DNA of 6,393 nucleotides from Bacteroidota bacterium (GTDB lineage Bacteria > Bacteroidota > UBA10030 > UBA6906), in assembly GCA_016844425.1 (NCBI GenBank), contig JAERML010000192.1:1-6393 (forward strand). Direction: 5' to 3'. Made by a program: the position numbers and the translations under genes. Of the stretch, positions 1 through 5,851 are shown piece by piece. The notes below the pieces were generated by a model that saw nothing but the letters and a program-made list of their open reading frames with translations, was not told the origin of the DNA and ran no database searches. Every line of letters begins with the position of its first letter. Position 1 is the stretch's first letter.

Positions 1-1272
1 CTCCACAGGTGCGTCTTTGACCTGCTGCGCGGTGTCCATGAGAATCCGACGAATGTCGTTCGGAGACAGGTCGGGCATGGCTTCCAGCATTTGGGCAATG
101 ACGGAACTGACAATGGGCGCCGCAAACGAGGTCCCATCCACGTTCTTGTAAGCAGGTGCTATATAGCTCTTCTCTTTGATCCGTTCCGCCACCCACATTT
201 CACAACCATCCTTGCGGAGCTCTACCGGAATTCCGGGAATGCTTTTACTGAGGTTGTCAAACCGCCGAGCGCTTATGGTCGTGTGGGAACCCAGCAATTT
301 GAATAATGCCTCTGATTCGTTGTGCTGGTCACTTCCCGGGAGGATCGGTCCCGCAACCCAGATTGCTGGCGCAATGATCTCCGGCTTTGCATGTCCGTCG
401 ACCGTTTTGCCGTACGTCGAATGGTACATGACTCTCTTTTCATGCCAGACTTCGTTACGGTCATCCAATCCCCCGACCGTAATCACGGAAGGTGAGCTTG
501 CCGGAGGAACGACAGGTTTTTCCGGTGTATTGCCAATTGCGGCAACGACAACGATTCCTTTGCTTGCCGCCTCCTCCGCAGCCCGATCAACCGGACTTTC
601 ATCGGACGCCACCGGTTCGTCGTCGGCCACCGAAATGCTGATGACGCGGATGCTGTACTCTTTATGATGGTCAATTGCCCAGCGCAGACCGCGGGTGATA
701 TTCTCGGTGTTAATCCTCCCGGTTCTTGTATCCATCACCTTGATAAGAACCACTTCCGCCTCCGAGGCGATTCCACGATAGAGCCCGTCCGAGAGGTGGC
801 CATTTCCTGCTGCAACAACCGATGTCATCGTCCCATGCCAGCTTTCCGGATGGGGAGAACGGAAATATCTCTGCGGTTTTCTTTCCCCGGTCACATCCAC
901 AATCGCACGAATGCGATTCTGCGGCCTGGTCAGGTCAGGATGAGGATAGAACCCTGAATCAATGAATGCGATGGTAACGCCACGTCCGGCAAACCGCGGG
1001 TCGGTGTTAAGTCGGAGAGGTGTGGGGAGGAGAGCAAAGGGATTTCCAACGCGTCGGCGGAACAGCGTACCATGCGCCATCGTGGCGAAATGCTCTTCGA
1101 GAGTGTCGAACTCGTTGAGGTAGAAACACCGTTCGCACAGCCCTTCGCGTTCGCTCCAGTGTGGATGGCGAACCCTCAGTTTGGCAACGACTTCCGCTTC
1201 ACCCTCAGATGTGAAATCACGAAGCAATGCGGGAACATGCTGGGAGCAAATCGGACAACGGTATACTCTCAT
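1..1272 (-). CDS. Subtilisin-like (S8) serine protease with N-terminal CPIC/CERC module, C-terminus cut by window edge
   Basis: This open frame enters at 1272 and runs off the left edge, giving 424 residues without a stop. The subtilase catalytic triad is readable: Asp105 in AFIDSG, His146 in WHGTMTS and Ser382 in DGTSFAAP, with the oxyanion-hole Asn248 in VAAIGN. It should therefore be an active peptidase of family S8. The N-terminus has no hydrophobic signal segment, and no membrane segment is evident, so a cytoplasmic location is inferred. Residues 6-49 hold CPIC (C6, C9) and CERC (C46, C49), a spacing that suggests a zinc-binding ribbon. From the oxyanion Asn to the catalytic Ser is 134 residues against about 66 in subtilisin, so roughly 65 residues are inserted, mostly after PEIIAP (297-302). 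The ATG at 1272 places CPIC right at the N-terminus; the frame stays open upstream, with only a weak GGA before this start. The gene lies 50 nt behind the unknown gene ending at 1323 and is probably co-transcribed with it. Substrate unknown. Confidence 0.9.
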   Translation of the reverse strand, partial: MRVYRCPICSQHVPALLRDFTSEGEAEVVAKLRVRHPHWSEREGLCERCFYLNEFDTLEEHFATMAHGTLFRRRVGNPFALLPTPLRLNTDPRFAGRGVTIAFIDSGFYPHPDLTRPQNRIRAIVDVTGERKPQRYFRSPHPESWHGTMTSVVAAGNGHLSDGLYRGIASEAEVVLIKVMDTRTGRINTENITRGLRWAIDHHKEYSIRVISISVADDEPVASDESPVDRAAEEAASKGIVVVAAIGNTPEKPVVPPASSPSVITVGGLDDRNEVWHEKRVMYHSTYGKTVDGHAKPEIIAPAIWVAGPILPGSDQHNESEALFKLLGSHTTISARRFDNLSKSIPGIPVELRKDGCEMWVAERIKEKSYIAPAYKNVDGTSFAAPIVSSVIAQMLEAMPDLSPNDIRRILMDTAQQVKDAPVE

Positions 1273-1322
1273 CGGTCCACAGAACCGAATAGACGGGAGA
1301 TCAACAGCCAACGCATCAGCGG

Positions 1323-2036
1323 TCAGGAAAAGAGTTGAGTCATGAACTTCCGCTTGGCGATAGGAAGGATGGTTTCGACGTAGGGGAAATCAAGATCGGT
1401 CTCGCAGACATACGTGGCCGGATTCGGCAAGTCGTGATACTTCTTCATCAGTTCCAGCTTGATGGATTCCGGGGAACGGCGCACGAGAACCAGCTCCAAT
1501 GATTCCAGAAGCCGTGTCTTCAGCGTCCGGAACCGTTCGGTCGACGCTGCAAAGAGAGAGACTTCGTAACGAAGGAGATGAAGCCGCGAGATCTTCATGT
1601 CCGGGACAAACCAGTAGCCCTCTTCACGATAGACAGGGAGGATGCCCACCTCTTCGATCACCACATGCTCGTCGACAAAGTTGTAGATGTCCATTCCTTC
1701 TTCAATTGCCTTCTTCAGATGGGGCAATGCCCAAAGAATCAGGTCCATCGCCTTGTTAAACTCGGCGTCGTTTCCCTGCACAGGTTCATACACAAGGCGT
1801 TGGTTCTCAATGTCCAACTCCTTCAGACGATGAGGGAGAAGCCCCTGGAGGTCCGACTTCTTCTGGATGAGATCGTCAAACAGTGAGACCAACTGGATCA
1901 GGTCGCCCAGTCCGGGGTACAGTCTGTTGTGGGAGAACTCATCGTAGTATCCTTTCAAGCGTTGCAGCACCACATACTGCATTGCTTCCATATCGCGCGC
2001 GCCAGAGAGAAAGGTTTCCAGACTGAGACGCTCCAT
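1323..2036 (-). CDS. Uncharacterised 237-residue protein, upstream partner of the S8 protease
   Basis: I do not recognise this family. The protein has 237 residues, is rich in Leu, Glu and Lys, and looks mostly helical, with amphipathic stretches around residues 20-75, 90-120 and 150-205. There is no signal peptide or membrane segment, so it is probably cytoplasmic. A central part (about 120-150, containing VVIEEVGILPVY and GYWFVPDM) looks like beta strands. The C-terminus carries a single Cys in YVCETDLDFPYVE followed by a basic IAKRKFM. No enzymatic motif is visible. The ATG at 2036 is well supported by AGGAGG five bases upstream. The gene is first in a minus-strand unit with the subtilase that starts 50 nt after its stop. 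By position it could be a regulator, adaptor, inhibitor or substrate of that protease, but this is inference from gene order only. Confidence 0.85.
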   Translation of the reverse strand: MERLSLETFLSGARDMEAMQYVVLQRLKGYYDEFSHNRLYPGLGDLIQLVSLFDDLIQKKSDLQGLLPHRLKELDIENQRLVYEPVQGNDAEFNKAMDLILWALPHLKKAIEEGMDIYNFVDEHVVIEEVGILPVYREEGYWFVPDMKISRLHLLRYEVSLFAASTERFRTLKTRLLESLELVLVRRSPESIKLELMKKYHDLPNPATYVCETDLDFPYVETILPIAKRKFMTQLFS

Positions 2037-2041
2037 CTAAT

Positions 2042-2047
2042 CCTCCT
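2042..2047 (-). promoter_or_regulatory. Shine-Dalgarno site of the unknown gene at 2036
   Basis: The minus strand reads AGGAGG here, five bases before the ATG at 2036. This is a full consensus site, the strongest in the window, and it fixes the start of the 237-residue protein. Confidence 0.8.
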
Positions 2048-2196
2048 GACAAGTGGATGAGAGAAAGGTTGTCAACGAACGCTCACTCACCTACATAGTA
2101 ACAATAAAAGTTGTGCCATAAAATGCAAGCCGGAACTCGGCTCCATGACCCCGGAAAGACCAGAACCAGAAAATCGATTTCTTTTGTTGTGGAATT

Positions 2197-2225
2197 TTGA
2201 CATCACTTGAGTATATTTCTACACA
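2197..2225 (+). promoter_or_regulatory. Possible sigma-70-type promoter for the opcA operon
   Basis: A perfect TTGACA at 2197-2202 is followed after 17 nt by TACACA (2220-2225), a poor -10 box matching TATAAT at three of six positions. A better AT-rich hexamer, TATATT at 2212-2217, is only 9 nt from the -35 and so badly spaced. The site lies 31-59 bases before the GTG start of opcA. Evidence is pattern matching only. Confidence 0.25.
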
Positions 2226-2255
2226 GTCCATCAACCTTCCATTCTCTCGGATCCT

Positions 2256-2693
2256 GTGAACGAGTCTCAACAGACCGTCCTCCTGGGTGCACCCCGCGAG
2301 GTCGACGTGGTTGCCATCGAGCGGGAACTGATGCGATTGTGGAAGCACGCCTCGGATGACGTCGGCGAAGACGGGAGCAGCTCACCTGTTGTGCGCGCCT
2401 GTTCAATGAACTTGGTGGTCGTCACCGACACCGAAGAGGCGGCAACGGAGATTGGCGACCTGGTGGGGGAGGTGACCCTGGACCACCCCTCTCGGATTTT
2501 TCTCATTACGGCAGACCGGCGGTCCGGAACTCCGTTGCTGGACGCATGGATCTCTGCCCGGTGCTCGCTGCCGGTTGAACCGAAGCAAACAAGATACCAA
2601 GCATTGTCACTTCGCTTCTTGTCTCTGACGTACCAACAGTTCTTCTCTGGAAACACCGAGTTGACCTTCACGATGCCGTTCTTCCCTCGCTGA
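2256..2693 (+). pseudogene. opcA: N-terminal part of OpcA (G6P dehydrogenase assembly protein), frame broken near its end
   Basis: OpcA supports assembly and activation of glucose-6-phosphate dehydrogenase (Zwf) in the oxidative pentose phosphate pathway, as known from cyanobacteria. The first ~107 residues fit the family: a short N-terminal helix (VVAIERELMRLW), then ACSMNLVVVTDTEEAA, DHPSRIFLI and DAWISARCSLP. After residue ~110 the frame (KQTRYQALSLRF...) stops resembling OpcA and ends at 2693. The family's next conserved stretch appears in the frame one base back, which is open from 2579. The GTG at 2256 is the best start: the in-frame stop at 2208-2210 limits the frame and no ATG lies between, although the ribosome site is weak. 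With the following entry this is one gene, about 360 codons long. Either it is a true pseudogene or the window carries a sequence or assembly defect; if so, an intact opcA exists in the organism. Confidence 0.8.
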
Positions 2694-3334
2694 TTCAGGT
2701 AGCTGATCGTTTGTTGATAGATTCCTCCGAGGATAGCGCCCCTCGAACTTCACTTGTTGCGTGGGGGCAACTGCTCGAAAACCACGGGGCCGCGGCCTTT
2801 GGCGACCTCGCCTGGACGCACCTTTTACAGTGGCGCGCTCTTCTCGCCCAGGTGTTCCAGCCGTTGGAAGTACGGAAACATCTCCCATTTCTCGAGTCTG
2901 TTCAGATTGGCTATTCCACTTCTTCAACGCCGCGGCATTCAGGGTTGAGTCAATCTCTCCTGCTCGTTGGGTGGATGGCGCGTTCGCTCCGGTGGATACA
3001 GGTGCATCCCCTACAGGATGCCGGAAACCTGACTGCAAAATTCAGATTGGATGAACAGGCAATCACCGTGACGTTGTCCGCCGTCCCTCCTCGTGCCAAT
3101 CTCGCCGGAGGAATTGAGTCCATTACCTTGCATGGTAGTGATGGTTTCAACGTGATCCATGAAATGACAGAAAGGAATGACTGTATACGAATACGACAGT
3201 CCGGATCTGTCGGCACGGTGTTGCCACATACACACAAGACCGAGGCGGAGCTGGTCTCACTCGCCCTCGACGATCTTCATCGTGATCACATGTACGAGGG
3301 AAGTCTTGCGACACTGATGAAGCTCCTGAGATGA
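2579..3334 (+). pseudogene. opcA: C-terminal part of OpcA, in the -1 frame relative to the N-terminal part
   Basis: This frame is open from just after a TGA at 2576-2578 to the TGA at 3332-3334. It continues the OpcA family from about 2594, with IPSIVTSLLVSDVPTVLLW corresponding to the conserved LPLLLPDLPVFLWW region, then ADRLLIDSSE, the LLLVGWMARSLRW helix, and a C-terminal DDLHRDHMYEGSL tail. No good start codon or ribosome site precedes the conserved part. The earliest conventional starts are TTG codons at 2708 and 2711, which would cut off the conserved LWK region, so it is unlikely to be an independent gene. It ends in an ATGA overlap with pgl, so translational coupling to pgl would depend on ribosomes reaching this frame. 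Together with 2256-2693 it forms one broken opcA. Confidence 0.8.
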
Positions 3335-4077
3335 ACATTCCGGTTGATATCGCTCCAGATCAGGATTTGCTTGTGCGACGAGCTGCCGAAAAGATTGCCT
3401 TCCTCTTGATGGAAGCAATTCGGTTGCGTGGCACGGCATCGCTGGTTCTTTCCGGAGGTACCACACCGCGTCGTGTTTATGAACTTCTCACGACATCGTC
3501 GTTCGCCAAACGGATCGAGTGGTCGGCGGTGCATCTCTTCTGGGGCGATGAACGCTGCGTGCCTCCCCATTCACCGGAGAGCAATTATCGGATGGTCAGG
3601 GAGGCATTCCTTGATCGCGCAGCCATCCCGCCTTCCAATATTCATCGCATCGAGACGGAGTTGCCCCCGGAGACAGCAGCTGCCCGGTATGAAGAAGAGG
3701 TGAGGCAGGCCATTCCCCAAGATGGCCGGACTCTCCCTGCGTTCGATTTGATAATGCTCGGTCTCGGTGAGGATGGGCATACCGCGTCGTTGTTTCCTGG
3801 CACTCAAGCGCTGGAGGAACGCGACCGGCTCGTCACCTGTGTCTACGTGGAGCGATTAGAAACGTACCGGATTACCATGACATTTCCGCTGATCAATAAT
3901 GCACGGAACATTCTCTTTCTCGTGTCGGGCAAGGGGAAGGCGGAAATCGTCCGTAACATTCTCACCGGGGGTGACGCAGTCTATCCTGCCCAAATGGTCA
4001 GGCCGGTTTCCGGCAACCTCGTCTGGATGGTCGACAGTGACGCGGCATCATTACTCGAAAAGGTAAAACACTCATGA
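3331..4077 (+). CDS. pgl: 6-phosphogluconolactonase
   Basis: Pgl hydrolyses 6-phospho-D-glucono-1,5-lactone to 6-phosphogluconate, the second step of the oxidative pentose phosphate pathway, in the cytoplasm. The 248-residue protein has the usual length for the DevB/NagB-like family and all its hallmarks: LSGGTTP (40-46) for phosphate binding, FWGDER (70-75), SNYRM (84-88), LGLGEDGHTASLFPG (143-157) with the acid and His150 of the active site, RITMTFPLIN (180-189) and a closing WMVD (232-235). The ATG at 3331 overlaps the opcA stop as ATGA, with little ribosome site of its own, so translation is probably coupled to opcA. The stop overlaps glk in the same way. The adjacent opcA and glk fit its role directly. 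Nothing in the sequence looks damaged. Confidence 0.96.
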   Translation: MNIPVDIAPDQDLLVRRAAEKIAFLLMEAIRLRGTASLVLSGGTTPRRVYELLTTSSFAKRIEWSAVHLFWGDERCVPPHSPESNYRMVREAFLDRAAIPPSNIHRIETELPPETAAARYEEEVRQAIPQDGRTLPAFDLIMLGLGEDGHTASLFPGTQALEERDRLVTCVYVERLETYRITMTFPLINNARNILFLVSGKGKAEIVRNILTGGDAVYPAQMVRPVSGNLVWMVDSDAASLLEKVKHS

Positions 4078-5060
4078 TTCTGGCAGGCGATATCGGAGGA
4101 ACCAAGATTAATCTGGCGTATTATGACGCGGAGGGTGACAAGCTTGTTCAAAAACTTGTGATGAGCTATCCGAGCCAGCAATTCACTACCCTCAACGATG
4201 TTCTCCGGGTTCTTCGTAAGGACCATCCTGCCAAAATATCCTCAGCTGCGTTCGGCATTGCCGGCCCGATCGTCGATGGGCGAAGCAGGCTCACGAACCT
4301 GAAATGGCTGATCGATGGGCGGGAAGTAGCGGCGGAATTGCAGTTACCGCAGGTCGGATTGATCAATGACCTGGAAGCAACTGCCTACGGCACGCTGCGG
4401 CTGGAGCAACGAGACATTCTAGTACTGAAGCCGGGAACCGCGCAACCCCGGAGGACTATTGCCGTTGTTGCAGCGGGAACTGGGTTGGGCGAAGGTGCTC
4501 TCGTTTGGGATGGCCGGCGATATCGCGCGATTCCGTCGGAGGGTGGACACACGGACTTCGGTCCGCGGAATGAGCTCGAGGTCGAACTTTTTCGGTTCCT
4601 CCTAGCCAGGTTTGGACGGGTAAGCTATGAGAGAATTGTTTCCGGACCCGGAATGGTCAACCTCTACCAGTTCTTTCGCTCACGGGCATCTTCTCCGGAA
4701 CCTACCTGGTTGCAGGAGCAGATGGCGGGAGGCGATCCCCCGGCAGCCATCTCGCAGGCGGGAATGGAAGGGAAGGACGATGTTTGCGTTCAGTCGCTTG
4801 AGATGTTTGTAACGATCTATGGGGCGGAGGTGGGAAACACTGCGCTGAAGTTCCTCTCCACCGGAGGCGTCTACATCGGAGGAGGGATTGCACCAAAGAT
4901 CTTATCCCGATTACAGGGCGGTGATTTCATCGAATCGTTTGTTGGAAAGGGGCGATACCGTTCCCTTCTTGAGCAAATGCCTGTCTCGGTTATCCTGAAT
5001 GACAAGACAGCCCTCATCGGTGCGGCACACTATGCCTTGATGATGAATGATCTCCGTTAG
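4074..5060 (+). CDS. glk: Glucokinase (bacterial Glk family)
   Basis: Glk phosphorylates glucose with ATP to glucose-6-phosphate in the cytoplasm, feeding glycolysis and the oxidative pentose phosphate pathway. The 328-residue protein matches the bacterial Glk family of the ASKHA fold rather than the ROK group. It has GDIGGTK (5-11, phosphate loop), GIAGPIVDGR (61-70), LINDLEATAYG (96-106) with the catalytic-base Asp99, AAGTGLGEG (133-141, adenosine side), PSEGGHTDF (154-162) with Glu156 and His159 for sugar binding, YERIVSGPG (185-193) with Glu186, and GGVYIGGGIAPK (264-275). The ROK zinc-binding cysteine cluster is absent. The start overlaps the pgl stop (ATGA), and an AAAAGG upstream may serve as a weak ribosome site. 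Its end overlaps moaD by 14 nt. It could accept other hexoses; specificity cannot be read from the sequence. Confidence 0.95.
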   Translation: MILAGDIGGTKINLAYYDAEGDKLVQKLVMSYPSQQFTTLNDVLRVLRKDHPAKISSAAFGIAGPIVDGRSRLTNLKWLIDGREVAAELQLPQVGLINDLEATAYGTLRLEQRDILVLKPGTAQPRRTIAVVAAGTGLGEGALVWDGRRYRAIPSEGGHTDFGPRNELEVELFRFLLARFGRVSYERIVSGPGMVNLYQFFRSRASSPEPTWLQEQMAGGDPPAAISQAGMEGKDDVCVQSLEMFVTIYGAEVGNTALKFLSTGGVYIGGGIAPKILSRLQGGDFIESFVGKGRYRSLLEQMPVSVILNDKTALIGAAHYALMMNDLR

Positions 5061-5295
5061 ATTGAAAGTGTTCGGTCCCCTGCGGGACGTGCTGCATGAG
5101 AGCGAGTTGTTACTCGCTGTTCCTCCACCATATACCGGTGAGTCGGCGTTCCGTGTGTTGGCGTCGCGGTATCCTGAGCTGGATCAGTGGAAACCGAGCC
5201 TCCGGCTTGCAGTGAACCTGACGTACGTTTCGCTGGATCATTCACTTCAGGCCGGGGATGAGATCAGCTTCATTCCACCCGTCAGCGGCGGATAG
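5047..5295 (+). CDS. moaD: Molybdopterin synthase small (sulfur carrier) subunit MoaD
   Basis: MoaD is the ubiquitin-fold sulfur carrier of molybdopterin synthase. Its C-terminal glycine is thiocarboxylated (by MoeB/MoaD-activating chemistry) and delivers sulfur to cyclic pyranopterin monophosphate. The 82-residue protein has the family length, an N-terminal VRLKVFGPLRD strand, the VNLTYVSLDHSL segment, AGDEISFIPPVSGG and the essential terminal Gly-Gly (81-82). The ATG at 5047 lies inside the last codons of glk (14-nt overlap) and has no clear ribosome site of its own, so translational coupling to glk is likely. MoaE, its partner subunit, begins 92 nt downstream. A ThiS-like sulfur carrier is an alternative on fold alone, but the adjacent MoaE and MoaA make MoaD near certain. 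Confidence 0.95.
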   Translation: MISVRLKVFGPLRDVLHESELLLAVPPPYTGESAFRVLASRYPELDQWKPSLRLAVNLTYVSLDHSLQAGDEISFIPPVSGG

Positions 5296-5316
5296 AAAAG
5301 GTCAACAACAGAAGCA

Positions 5317-5355
5317 CGAAGACAGAAGAAGACGTTGTGGTATTCACTGTCTTCG
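5317..5355 (+). repeat. Perfect 9-bp inverted repeat between moaD and moaE
   Basis: CGAAGACAG (5317-5325) is the exact reverse complement of CTGTCTTCG (5347-5355), with a 21-nt loop. It lies in the only sizeable gap of the plus-strand operon, 32 nt before the ATG of moaE. No T-run follows the right arm on either strand, so it is not an ordinary intrinsic terminator. It could be an mRNA hairpin or a protein-binding site; function unknown. Confidence 0.6.
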
Positions 5356-5378
5356 GGACAAAAAATCCTGCATTCATC

Positions 5379-5383
5379 AGGAG
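5379..5383 (+). promoter_or_regulatory. Shine-Dalgarno site that sets the moaE start at 5388
   Basis: AGGAG lies four bases before ATG 5388. The longer alternative start, GTG at 5337, has no such site and would add 17 residues that do not look like MoaE. This site therefore decides the start in favour of 5388. Confidence 0.65.
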
Positions 5384-5387
5384 CGAT

Positions 5388-5819
5388 ATGGTCTCCGTTC
5401 TCTCCACGCCTATCGATGTTTCCAAAATCATCGCCGGGATCATTACACCGCAGTCCGGTGGGACGGATCTCTTCATTGGCACAGTGAGGAATCATTCGAG
5501 AGGCAGGCGGGTGAGGCAACTGGAGTACTCCGCGTACGTGTCCATGGCGGAGAAGATGATGGCGGAGATCGAACTGGAAATCCGTCACCAATGGGCGGTG
5601 CATGAAGTTGCGCTTGTTCATCGGGTCGGGATGCTGGCCATCGGCGATGTTGCGGTGGTGACCGCGATCTCTGCGGCACACCGGGATCAGGCATTCCAAG
5701 CGAATCGCTATGCGATTCACCGCGTAAAGACGGTGGTGCCAATTTGGAAGCAAGAGCATTATGAAGAGGGGCTGGCCTGGGTTGTTGGCCAGCATGATCT
5801 GGAAATGGGTGGGAAGTAA
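5388..5819 (+). CDS. moaE: Molybdopterin synthase catalytic (large) subunit MoaE
   Basis: MoaE pairs with MoaD as a heterotetramer that converts cyclic pyranopterin monophosphate to molybdopterin by inserting two sulfurs. From ATG 5388 the protein has 143 residues, close to the family norm. Conserved features are GTVRNHSRGRRV (31-42), LEYSAYVSMAEKMM (45-58), VALVHRVGMLAIGDVAV (74-90), SAAHRDQAF (95-103) and RVKTVVPIWKQE (112-123), with the two active-site lysines at 114 and 121. The frame also opens at GTG 5337, but the ribosome site supports 5388. It sits between moaD and moaA on the same strand, consistent with one molybdenum cofactor operon. A GC-rich 7-bp inverted repeat lies inside its last codons (5771-5793). 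Confidence 0.95.
   Translation: MVSVLSTPIDVSKIIAGIITPQSGGTDLFIGTVRNHSRGRRVRQLEYSAYVSMAEKMMAEIELEIRHQWAVHEVALVHRVGMLAIGDVAVVTAISAAHRDQAFQANRYAIHRVKTVVPIWKQEHYEEGLAWVVGQHDLEMGGK
5771..5793 (+). repeat. 7-bp GC-rich inverted repeat at the 3' end of moaE
   Basis: GCTGGCC (5771-5777) and GGCCAGC (5787-5793) are exact reverse complements around a 9-nt loop, 24 nt before the moaE stop. The arms encode moaE residues, and no T-run follows, so a terminator is not supported. It may fold in the mRNA between moaE and moaA, or may be chance. Confidence 0.4.
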
Positions 5820-5851
5820 CGCGTCCACCCCTGGCGAGTCTGATCTTTTCC

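Larger units (their letters stand above)
2037..2255. promoter_or_regulatory. Divergent intergenic region with promoters for both transcription units
   Basis: This 219-bp gap lies between the starts of a minus-strand unit and a plus-strand operon, and it is more AT-rich than the flanking genes. It should contain a promoter for each direction. On the minus strand, TTGCAT (2128-2123) and TATTGT (2106-2101) are 16 nt apart and could be a weak -35/-10 pair. A small inverted repeat, AGCCG/CGGCT (2128-2132 and 2138-2142, 5-nt loop), lies nearby. No coding sequence is convincing here: an 85-residue antisense frame covers part of it but runs into opcA. Confidence 0.5.

Noticed and set aside
176..667. 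A 163-codon plus-strand open frame inside the protease region
   Set aside because: The minus strand here encodes the subtilase with its catalytic serine and oxyanion Asn; the plus-strand frame has no family features.
2091..2348. An 85-codon minus-strand frame covering the divergent gap and the opcA start
   Set aside because: About a third of it is antisense to conserved opcA sequence, and it has no recognisable motif. The gap is better explained as a promoter region.
2579..2693. Programmed -1 ribosomal frameshifting in opcA
   Set aside because: No X XXY YYZ slippery heptamer in the proper frame is visible in the overlap. The apparent loss of about 15 family residues also points to a deletion instead.
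5337..5387. GTG at 5337 as the moaE start
   Set aside because: It would add 17 residues unlike MoaE and has no ribosome site, while ATG 5388 has AGGAG just upstream.
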